This document shows positions 33,583 to 40,838 of a DNA stretch of 42,244 nucleotides, one piece after another (positions within the stretch are counted from its first letter, which is position 1; every line of letters begins with the position of its first letter). The translations under genes were made by a program, and so were the position numbers. Origin of the DNA: an uncultured Muribaculaceae bacterium. GTDB taxonomy: Bacteria; Bacteroidota; Bacteroidia; Bacteroidales; Muribaculaceae. The stretch lies in contig CAJUJB010000024.1 in the NCBI GenBank assembly GCA_910586595.1, positions 1-42,244 on the forward strand, read 5' to 3'. The notes under the pieces were generated by a model. It made no database searches, was not told the origin of the DNA, and was given only the letters and a program-made list of their open reading frames with translations.

Positions 33583-35382
33583 TCAAGAGCGGTTGGCACG
33601 CTTGCGCTCAGTCTCGTCAAGAATAATCTTGCGCAGACGGATATGGTGAGGGGTTACCTCCACATACTCATCCTCCTTGATATATTCGAGTGCCTCCTCC
33701 AGGCTGAATACAACCGGGGGCACAATTCGAGCCTTGTCGTCAGCTCCGGACGCACGCATGTTTGTAAGCTTTTTACTCTTGGTCACATTGACCGGAATAT
33801 CGTTGTCCTTGGCATTCTCGCCTACGACCTGACCGGCGTATACCTCTTCCTGGGGGAAGATGAAGAAACGGCCACGGTCCTGAAGCTTATCGATGGCATA
33901 GGCATAGGCCGTGCCCGATTCAATGGCGATCAGCGAACCATTTGTGCGGCGCTCTATTTCGCCCTTCCAAGGCTGGTAATCGAGGAATCGATGGGCCATG
34001 ATGGCTTCGCCACCTGAAGCTGTAAGCACATTGCTGCGGAGACCGATAATACCGCGCGAAGGAATCTGGAATTCCATCTGCACACGGTCGTTCTTGGTTG
34101 TCATCGACACGAGCTCACCCTTACGGCGGGTAACCATATCAATCATCTTGGAGGCACTCTCTTCGGTTACGTTGATGGTAAGCAGCTCGACAGGCTCGCA
34201 CTTGCGACCGTCAATTTCTTTTATAATAACTTGAGGCTGGCCAACCTGAAGTTCATAGCCTTCACGGCGCATGGTCTCGATGAGCACCGAGAGATGGAGC
34301 ACACCTCGGCCAAATACGGTCCATACGTCTTCTTTCTCGCCTTTTTCCACGCGCAACGCGAGGTTACGGTCAAGCTCGGCAGTGAGACGGTCGCCAATGT
34401 GGCGCGAAGTCACATATTTTCCATCTTTACCGAAGAAGGGGCTGTCGTTGATGGTAAATGTCATCGACATGGTAGGTTCGTCGATGGCGATACGGGGCAG
34501 CGGTTCGGGATTGTCATAAAGGGTGACTGTATCACCGATTTCAAAGCCTTCGATACCCACAAGCGCGCAAATATCGCCATTGCCGACACTCGCCACCTTT
34601 TTGCGACCCATACCCTCAAATGTATGCAGTTCCTTGATTTTCTGACGTGTCACACTGCCATCTTTACGGCAAAGACCGATCTCCTGACCTTCACGCAGTT
34701 CACCGCGATGCACACGACCGATAGCTATACGGCCTACATACTTGGAGTAATCAAGTGAAGTGATGAGCATCTGGCTCTCGCCGGGATTCTCTTCGGGGCC
34801 AGGAATATGCTCGATAATCGTGTCAAGCAGAGGAAGAATATTGTCGGTCGGAGTGTTGACATCCGTGCTCATCCAACCCTGCTTGGCCGATCCATAGAGG
34901 GTGGGGAAATCGAGCTGTTCTTCGGTAGCGTCCAGACTGAACATGAGGTCGAAAACCATTTCCTGCACCTCTTCAGGGCGGCAGTTAGGCTTATCAACCT
35001 TATTGATCACCACTACAGGCTTCAGACCAATCTCAATCGCCTTCTGAAGTACAAAACGAGTCTGAGGCATAGGGCCTTCAAAAGCGTCAACCAGAAGAAG
35101 ACAGCCATCGGCCATGTTCAGCACGCGTTCTACCTCACCACCGAAGTCAGCGTGCCCCGGAGTATCGATAATATTGATCTTGTACCCTTTGTAATCAATG
35201 GAAACATTCTTGGAGAGAATAGTGATGCCACGCTCGCGCTCAAGGTCATTGTTGTCGAGGATGAGCTCTCCGGCGTTCTGGTTCTCACGAAAGAGATGGC
35301 CGGCAAGCAGCATTTTATCGACCAAGGTAGTTTTACCATGGTCAACGTGCGCGATAATAGCAATGTTGCGGATATTCTGCAT
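33583..35382 (-). CDS. typA: Ribosome-associated GTPase TypA/BipA
   Basis: Translational GTPase that binds the 70S ribosome, aiding 50S assembly and stress or cold growth. It is 599 residues: NIAIIAHVDHGKTTLVDKML (P-loop), ERERGITILSKNVSI, DTPGHADFGGEVERVLNM, NKVDKPNCRPEEV, domain II (about 200-295), domain III-V with RGVLHLSVLIETMRREGYELQV, and the BipA-specific C-terminal domain including GTAYAYAIDKLQDRGRFFIFP and VYAGQVVGENAKDNDIPVNV. No promoter with the TAnnTTTG consensus was found upstream; instead there are two tandem hairpins (35411-35463). Confidence 0.97.
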   Translation of the reverse strand: MQNIRNIAIIAHVDHGKTTLVDKMLLAGHLFRENQNAGELILDNNDLERERGITILSKNVSIDYKGYKINIIDTPGHADFGGEVERVLNMADGCLLLVDAFEGPMPQTRFVLQKAIEIGLKPVVVINKVDKPNCRPEEVQEMVFDLMFSLDATEEQLDFPTLYGSAKQGWMSTDVNTPTDNILPLLDTIIEHIPGPEENPGESQMLITSLDYSKYVGRIAIGRVHRGELREGQEIGLCRKDGSVTRQKIKELHTFEGMGRKKVASVGNGDICALVGIEGFEIGDTVTLYDNPEPLPRIAIDEPTMSMTFTINDSPFFGKDGKYVTSRHIGDRLTAELDRNLALRVEKGEKEDVWTVFGRGVLHLSVLIETMRREGYELQVGQPQVIIKEIDGRKCEPVELLTINVTEESASKMIDMVTRRKGELVSMTTKNDRVQMEFQIPSRGIIGLRSNVLTASGGEAIMAHRFLDYQPWKGEIERRTNGSLIAIESGTAYAYAIDKLQDRGRFFIFPQEEVYAGQVVGENAKDNDIPVNVTKSKKLTNMRASGADDKARIVPPVVFSLEEALEYIKEDEYVEVTPHHIRLRKIILDETERKRANRS

Positions 35383-35410
35383 ACTCTATTGGATTAAGTA
35401 CTTTGCTCAT

Positions 35411-35463
35411 GGGGCGCTGAGTGACACCCCTATGGATGCAAGGGCGAGTCTTACAACCCGCCC
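35411..35463 (-). promoter_or_regulatory. Two tandem leader hairpins before typA
   Basis: Reading the minus strand, hairpin 1 pairs GGGCGGGT (35463-35456) with ACTCGCCC (35449-35442), and hairpin 2 pairs GGGGTGT (35430-35424) with GCGCCCC (35417-35411). The three imperfect pairs are all G.U wobbles on this strand but A/C mismatches on the plus strand, so the structure belongs to minus-strand RNA. Neither is followed by a T-run. They lie 29-81 bases before typA and after the secreted-protein gene. A structured typA leader or processing site is possible; a weak terminator is the simple alternative. Confidence 0.5.
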
Positions 35464-35482
35464 CCTATTTCATATTATTCTG

Positions 35483-36238
35483 TTATTTCTTTATTTCTTT
35501 AAGAACTGTCTCGCTCTGGACATTGCCTTTCTTATCGGCAGTGACACTTTTTACAGAGCCTACACCTTTTGCGAACCACTCGGTGCAGTAGTTCTTTTCA
35601 TTCGACTCGGGAGTGGTGGTCTTGACTACATACGACACCTTCATGCACTGGTCGAATTTACCGGCAGGCACCTCAAGATCCTCATATCCGAGATACTTCA
35701 CCTCCCAAAGATTCATCGACATCGACATAGTCTCGATATTGAGTTTGATTGCCTGATTGGGCACTTTTGCCGAAGGATCGGGTTCTGCAGGAAGATTAAG
35801 GAAGAGGTCACCTTTGACGCGTATAGCCTTGTCGAGGTTAGCGATGTCTGACTCGCTTACGTTTTGGCCGGCAGCGCGGGCACCTTCAATCATCATATTC
35901 ATCATCATATCCTTATAATCAGTGCCCGACAGCATCTGGTCAACGGTCAGACCCGTAGCGGGATTATAGGTATAACCTGAATATGATTTGATCTCTGCCA
36001 ATTCATTACCGGGAACTTTATGCAGTTCCTCAAGACGGGTAGATATTACACCATCAGCACCGGTCTCGACTGAAATCACAGTGCTTGTATAGTCAGCGGA
36101 TTCTGATTTTCCGTCTCGGTTGGCGGTCTCGGTGTAAGTCATCACTGTACCCTGCTCCTGGCACAGATACTGGGCTGACGCTGCGCCACAACCCATCACA
36201 AGGGCTGCGCATAGTGCTGCTATGTTTTTCATATACAT
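35483..36238 (-). CDS. Secreted protein, possibly TapB/DUF3108-like
   Basis: A 251-residue exported protein of uncertain family. It has a signal peptide (about 1-22, ending ASAQ); a second ATG two codons in (36232) could be the true start. After it come strands rich in Glu/Thr (GTVMTYTETANRDGK), a methionine-rich stretch YKDMMMNMMIEGARAAG near 108, and a C-terminal half with the pattern LEVPAGKFDQCMKVSYVV and CTEWFAKGVGSVKSV. The phrase 'derived from an N-terminal signal, then VPAGxFxxC..., then WxAxGVGxV' recalls TapB/DUF3108-type beta proteins, so that is a tentative placement. It follows nadC by 37 bases. Confidence 0.6.
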   Translation of the reverse strand: MYMKNIAALCAALVMGCGAASAQYLCQEQGTVMTYTETANRDGKSESADYTSTVISVETGADGVISTRLEELHKVPGNELAEIKSYSGYTYNPATGLTVDQMLSGTDYKDMMMNMMIEGARAAGQNVSESDIANLDKAIRVKGDLFLNLPAEPDPSAKVPNQAIKLNIETMSMSMNLWEVKYLGYEDLEVPAGKFDQCMKVSYVVKTTTPESNEKNYCTEWFAKGVGSVKSVTADKKGNVQSETVLKEIKK

Positions 36239-36275
36239 TATTATATTACGATTAAATATGGGTAGCGCAGCTGAA

Positions 36276-37130
36276 TCAGCATGCTTTAAAACTCATGTCA
36301 AGTCCTTTCACCGAGTGAGTGAGGGCGCCTACTGAAATAAAATCGACGCCGGCTTCTCCGTACGCACGCAGTGTGTCAAGTGTTATGCCTCCGCTCGACT
36401 CTATCTCAATTCCGGGGCCTTCGGCGCGGATGAGCTTCACAGCCTCTGCTGTACGCTCGGGTGTAAAATTATCAAGCATGATGCGGTCGGCACCTGCGGC
36501 AATAGCCTGACGGATCTCATCGGTATTGCGCACTTCAACCTCTATGCGGAGATCTTTATTGTTTTTAGCACAATAGTCTTTGGCTGCGGCAACAGCCTTA
36601 TCGATGCCACCGGCAAAATCCACATGATTGTCTTTGATAAGAATCATGTCGAAGAGGCCTATGCGATGATTGCATCCGCCACCGATTTTTACAGCCTCTT
36701 TCTCAAGCATGCGGAGACCCGGAGTGGTTTTACGGGTATCGAGCACCTTACATGCCAGTCCGTCAAGACGCGACTGGTAACGGGCAGTTACAGTGGCTAT
36801 GCCACTCATGCGCTGCATTATGTTGAGCATGGTTCGCTCAGTCTGGAGCAACGAGCGTACAGGCCCCTCGACCACGAAAGCTATATCGCCGGGCTTTACA
36901 TGGGCTCCATCATGAATCATGACGGTCATCTTCAGCGAAGGATCGAACTTCTCGAATACCTTGCGGGCTATATCCACCCCGGCAAGTATTCCCTCTTCCT
37001 TGACCAGAAGATGCTGGCGCCCCATCGCATCGGGGCCGATTGTGCTGAGCGTGGTGTGATCGCCATCGCCAATGTCTTCTGCAAAGGCGAGATTTAGTAG
37101 GTCGTCGATTAATTCGTCTTTAGTTTTCAT
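36276..37130 (-). CDS. nadC: Nicotinate-nucleotide pyrophosphorylase (carboxylating) NadC
   Basis: Quinolinate phosphoribosyltransferase of de novo NAD synthesis. It is 284 residues from ATG 37130; a longer frame to 37175 crosses the promoter and is rejected. Family motifs: LAFAEDIGDGDHTTLS, GILAGVDIARKVFEKFD, LLQTERTMLNIMQRMSGIAT, KVLDTRKTTPGLRMLEKEAVKIGGGCNHRIGL, ILIKDNHV, IEVEVRNTDEI, IMLDNFTPE, ESSGGITLDTL and DFISVGALTHS. nadA and nadB are not in the window. It is divergent from rlmH, with both promoters in the 62-base gap. Confidence 0.96.
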   Translation of the reverse strand: MKTKDELIDDLLNLAFAEDIGDGDHTTLSTIGPDAMGRQHLLVKEEGILAGVDIARKVFEKFDPSLKMTVMIHDGAHVKPGDIAFVVEGPVRSLLQTERTMLNIMQRMSGIATVTARYQSRLDGLACKVLDTRKTTPGLRMLEKEAVKIGGGCNHRIGLFDMILIKDNHVDFAGGIDKAVAAAKDYCAKNNKDLRIEVEVRNTDEIRQAIAAGADRIMLDNFTPERTAEAVKLIRAEGPGIEIESSGGITLDTLRAYGEAGVDFISVGALTHSVKGLDMSFKAC

Positions 37131-37150
37131 ATTCTTACTCTTAGAGGCTG

Positions 37151-37158
37151 CAAATATA
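37151..37158 (-). promoter_or_regulatory. -7 box for nadC
   Basis: Minus-strand TATATTTG followed by CAGC, an exact TAnnTTTG match, 20 bases before the nadC ATG. It is 22 bases from the divergent rlmH -7 box. No TTTG at proper -33 spacing. Confidence 0.6.
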
Positions 37159-37180
37159 CGCAAAATCGGCCGCAAATTGT

Positions 37181-37188
37181 TAATTTTG
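37181..37188 (+). promoter_or_regulatory. -7 box for rlmH, next to the start codon
   Basis: TAATTTTG at 37181-37188 is followed by CCGC and then the rlmH ATG at 37193. Transcription would start at or right beside the start codon, so the mRNA may be leaderless. No clear -33 element. Confidence 0.55.
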
Positions 37189-37192
37189 CCGC

Positions 37193-37666
37193 ATGAAAAT
37201 TAAACTTCTCTGCATGGGGGCCATCCGCGACGCCGCCATATCAACCGCCATCTCTCAGTATACCAAACGAATACCCTTCTACTGGCCATTTTCGCTCGTC
37301 AGCCTACCCGATGTGCGCTCCGCGCGCACGGCAGGCCCCGAAAAACAAAAAGATCTGGAGGGTAAGAAATTTCTCGAAGAGATTATTCCGGGCGACTTTG
37401 TAATGCTGCTTGATGAGCGTGGCAAAGAATATACGTCGCGCCAATTTTCCGATTTTATCGTCAAAAAAAGTGTGGAGCTTCCGAAATCGCTCGTCTTCGT
37501 CATCGGCGGCCCCTATGGTTTCAGCAAGGAAATGTACGACCGAGCCGATGCCATGATCTCCCTGTCGAAAATGACTTTCCCGCACGAGCTCGTACGCCTG
37601 TTTTTCGTCGAGCAGCTATACCGCGCCGGGTCAATCATGAAAGGAGAACCATATCATCACGACTGA
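37193..37666 (+). CDS. rlmH: 23S rRNA (pseudouridine-1915-N3)-methyltransferase RlmH
   Basis: Small SPOUT methyltransferase that modifies pseudouridine 1915 in helix 69 of 23S rRNA. It is 157 residues, the usual length. The N-terminus MKIKLLCMGAIRDAA, the central LLDERGKEYTSRQFSDFI, the SAM knot FVIGGPYGFSKEMYDRAD, and the C-terminal MTFPHELVRLFFVEQLYRAGSIMKGEPYHHD are all typical and complete. The promoter is immediately upstream and there is essentially no leader. Confidence 0.97.
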   Translation: MKIKLLCMGAIRDAAISTAISQYTKRIPFYWPFSLVSLPDVRSARTAGPEKQKDLEGKKFLEEIIPGDFVMLLDERGKEYTSRQFSDFIVKKSVELPKSLVFVIGGPYGFSKEMYDRADAMISLSKMTFPHELVRLFFVEQLYRAGSIMKGEPYHHD

Positions 37667-37745
37667 TGAGGACTCCTTAAAATCATGAAATTTCGTAATC
37701 AAATATTAAATATTGTTTAATTAAGCGATTCTTTTGCCTAAAAAG

Positions 37746-37800
37746 TTGTCAGCAAGTATAAAAAAGCACTAACTTTGTAGAGGACGATGCCATAGGCATC
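37746..37800 (+). promoter_or_regulatory. Promoter and leader hairpin of the amidase-like gene
   Basis: TTG at 37746-37748 and TAACTTTG at 37770-37777, 21 bases apart, form a Bacteroidetes-type promoter. A perfect hairpin (GATGCC, ATA, GGCATC at 37786-37800) lies in the leader, about 24 bases before ATG 37825. The rest of the 158-base gap after rlmH is AT-rich with no other feature I can support. Confidence 0.65.
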
Positions 37801-37824
37801 CGCTTCTAAAATAACTGACATACT

Positions 37825-40809
37825 ATGAAAGCTTTAAGTGCAATTGCTGTTTCGTGTGCCGTCGCAATCACAGCGTCGGCTGCTATGACAGCGCAGGCAG
37901 CCGAGCGCGAAGATGCCATTTCGCGGGCGGTTATCCCTTACCTCCCTGGCGTAACCGGCTTCGGGAAAATCAAAGCTGACAGCGTCGCAATAAACGACGC
38001 CAAGCGCACAATATCTGTAAAATTCAACGAGACTGCCAGCTACCTTCCGCTGACAGCCGAGACTCTGGCTGCCCTTAAAGCCGATTGTCTTGCATCACTT
38101 GGCGACCAATACAAAAACTACAAAATTGAATTGCTGAGTGGCGGCCGCAACCTCGACGACCTTGTACTTTATGCAAAAAAGAAGAATAAGGCGCCGAAAG
38201 AAAAGACACCATTCATCGTACGCGAGGATGACCCGAAAGCTCCGCTGGGCCTTGATGGCAAAAACATTGCCCTATGGCAAAGCCACGGCTGGTATTTCGA
38301 GCCCAAACTCAACCGCTGGGAATGGCAGCGTGCCCGCATCTTCCAGACCGTTGAAGACCTCTACACCCAGAGCTACGTGATGCCCTTCCTCATGCCGATG
38401 CTTGAGAATGCAGGGGCATATGTGATGTCGCCGCGCGAACGTGACACCCAGCTCACCGAAATCATAGCCGACAACGACGGCGGTTCGTTAGCCAAAGGAA
38501 AATTCGCAACCACCGGCGAGTGGTCAAAGGCTGGCAAGCCCGCATTCGCATACACAAAAGCCGAGCTTCATAATGGCGACCATCCTTTCTCTGAAGGTAC
38601 AGCCCTGATGGCTAATCTTTCAGGTAAGAAAGATCAGTCGACTGCCACAGCCGAGTGGAAAGCTTCGGTGCCCGAAGATGGCGAGTACGCAGTATATGTG
38701 AGCTACACCACCCTCCCCAACAGTACAGAGGCTGCTAAATATAAAGTTTACGCAGCCGACGGCGTACACAACTTCACCATCAACCAGAAGATGGGCGGAG
38801 GCACATGGATTTACCTCGGGCACTTCCCCTTCCGCAAATATGATGGAGAAAAGACCGTGGTCGAACTGCTGAACTCCGGCAAGAATAAACGCGACGTTGT
38901 CACCGCCGACGCCGTCAAGATCGGTGGCGGCATGGGTAACGTAGCCCGTATAGTCAAGGAGCCGCTCGACGACATCGACTATGAATATGTATTAAGCGGT
39001 TATCCCCGCTTCGTTGAAGGCGCCCGTTACTTCCTGCAATGGGCAGGCGCACCCGACAGCGTATTTACCCGCACAGATTACGTCAATGACTACAACGACG
39101 ACTACTGCAGCCGTGCCCTCTGGGTCAACTGGCTTGCCGGCGGATCGTCGATGTTGCCCGGACGTGAGGGCCTGAATATTCCCGTCGACCTGAGTTTTGC
39201 ATTCCACTCCGATGCCGGCACAACGCCCAACGACTCGATTATAGGCACACTCGGCATCTACTGCACTTCTGGCGAAACACTGGGCAACGGCAGCACACGC
39301 CTTGCTTCACGCGACTTCACCGACGAAGTGATGACAAATATCGTCAACGACGTAAGAGCCACTTTCGAGCCCAACTGGACACGCCGTGGCATGTGGGATA
39401 AGAGCTATTTCGAAGCCCGTGTACCCGAAGTTCCGGCCATGCTGCTTGAGCTCCTCTCGCACCAGAATTTTGCCGATATGGCCTATGGTCTCGACCCCGC
39501 ATTCCGGTTCACCGTCTCCCGTGCGGTTTACAAAGGCATGCTCAAGTTCCTCGCCCAGCGCGACGGTCGCCCATATGTAGTGCAGCCACTCCCCGTACGG
39601 TCGTTCGCAATCGAGACAAACGGAGCCGACGGCTACCGTCTATCTTGGGCAGAGACAGTCGACAGCCTTGAAGCGACTGCAACTCCTACCTATTATATAA
39701 TAGAAGAACGTATCGGCGAAGGCGCCTTCCGCCCCATCGCCCAGTCGCAGCAACCCTCATTCGAGCTTGCCGTTGACGACAATGAAATCCATTCCTACCG
39801 TATCATCGCAGCCAACGACGGCGGCCGGGCCTTCCCCTCTGAAGTACTCGCCCTCTGCCATATGCCTGGAGACAAGGAGACCGTGACTATTGTGAACGGA
39901 TTCACCCGCGTAAGCGCGCCCGACCGTTTTGACTCTGGCGACATCGCCGGATTCTACGACATCCGCGACCACGGAGTGCCCTACGTCAACGACATCTCCT
40001 TCATCGGAAGTCAATTTGAGTTCCGTCGCGACATCCCCTGGATGGACGACGACGCCGCTGGCTTCGGTGCATCGCGTGCCGACTATGAAGACAAAGTCGT
40101 TGCGGGTAACACATTTGACTTTGTATACACCCATGGCAAGGCCATCCGCGCTGCCGGTCACTCGTTTATTTCTTCGAGCGTAGAAGCCTTCTGCCAGGGC
40201 AATGACACACCTGCTGTAGTCGATCTCATACTTGGCAAGCAGAAAGAGATTAAACAAGGCCGTGGAGTATACGGCACCCGGTTCAAAGCCTTCCCCTCTG
40301 AACTTCAAGACCGCATCAGCGCCCTGACCTCAGCAGGCACAGACTTCTTCATCAGCGGTGCTTATGTAGCCACCGACATCTGGGATAATCCCAACTCAAG
40401 CGAGGCTGTTGCAGAAGCCGACAAGAAATTTGCCCGCGAAGTGCTCGGTTACAACTGGCGCGTAGGCCAGGCTTCTGTCACCGGTGAAGCATATCAAGTT
40501 CAGACCCGCTTCAAAGACTTCACCAAAGGTGATTACCGTTTCTCGAACGTACTCAACTCAGATTGCTATGCAGTTGAATCGCCCGATTCATTCTACCCCG
40601 TTGACAACGAGAAGGCCTGCACATTCATGCGCTACAGCGAGAACAACCTCATCGCAGGTACCCTCTTCGACAACGGCAACTACCGCACCGCTGTAATCGG
40701 GTTCCCCTTCGAGACAATCACTGACGGAGAAGGCCGCGCACACCTCATGAAACAGGTGCTCGACTTCTTCGCAGACCCCTCGCCCAGACGCAACATCATC
40801 AAAAAATAA
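37825..40809 (+). CDS. Secreted N-acetylmuramoyl-L-alanine amidase-like protein with inserted golvesin-type domain
   Basis: A 994-residue exported protein, often labelled 'xanthan lyase' in Bacteroidales. Signal peptide about 1-26. Zinc-amidase (Amidase_3-like) pieces appear in two parts: IALWQSHGWYF (H154) with RWEWQRARI (E166) before residue 205, and DLSFAFHSDAGTT (H461) with PAMLLELLSHQN (E542) after 385. Between them, about 225-370, lies a beta domain like the golvesin C-terminal domain (AEWKASVPEDGEYAVYVSYTT, GGGTWIYLGHFPF, DAVKIGGG). A fibronectin III-like domain (about 590-675) and a C-terminal alpha/beta domain (about 690-985) follow. Peptidoglycan amidase activity is inferred from the four residues; xanthan cleavage is not supported. 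It is 29 bases before a glycosyltransferase gene. Confidence 0.78.
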   Translation: MKALSAIAVSCAVAITASAAMTAQAAEREDAISRAVIPYLPGVTGFGKIKADSVAINDAKRTISVKFNETASYLPLTAETLAALKADCLASLGDQYKNYKIELLSGGRNLDDLVLYAKKKNKAPKEKTPFIVREDDPKAPLGLDGKNIALWQSHGWYFEPKLNRWEWQRARIFQTVEDLYTQSYVMPFLMPMLENAGAYVMSPRERDTQLTEIIADNDGGSLAKGKFATTGEWSKAGKPAFAYTKAELHNGDHPFSEGTALMANLSGKKDQSTATAEWKASVPEDGEYAVYVSYTTLPNSTEAAKYKVYAADGVHNFTINQKMGGGTWIYLGHFPFRKYDGEKTVVELLNSGKNKRDVVTADAVKIGGGMGNVARIVKEPLDDIDYEYVLSGYPRFVEGARYFLQWAGAPDSVFTRTDYVNDYNDDYCSRALWVNWLAGGSSMLPGREGLNIPVDLSFAFHSDAGTTPNDSIIGTLGIYCTSGETLGNGSTRLASRDFTDEVMTNIVNDVRATFEPNWTRRGMWDKSYFEARVPEVPAMLLELLSHQNFADMAYGLDPAFRFTVSRAVYKGMLKFLAQRDGRPYVVQPLPVRSFAIETNGADGYRLSWAETVDSLEATATPTYYIIEERIGEGAFRPIAQSQQPSFELAVDDNEIHSYRIIAANDGGRAFPSEVLALCHMPGDKETVTIVNGFTRVSAPDRFDSGDIAGFYDIRDHGVPYVNDISFIGSQFEFRRDIPWMDDDAAGFGASRADYEDKVVAGNTFDFVYTHGKAIRAAGHSFISSSVEAFCQGNDTPAVVDLILGKQKEIKQGRGVYGTRFKAFPSELQDRISALTSAGTDFFISGAYVATDIWDNPNSSEAVAEADKKFAREVLGYNWRVGQASVTGEAYQVQTRFKDFTKGDYRFSNVLNSDCYAVESPDSFYPVDNEKACTFMRYSENNLIAGTLFDNGNYRTAVIGFPFETITDGEGRAHLMKQVLDFFADPSPRRNIIKK

Positions 40810-40838
40810 GACAATCCCTATCAACTACTTAAATAAAC

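Noticed and set aside
39757..40308. 183-codon open frame on the minus strand inside the amidase-like gene
   Set aside because: It is opposite a well-supported coding frame, has no recognisable domain and its composition mirrors the codon bias of the real gene.
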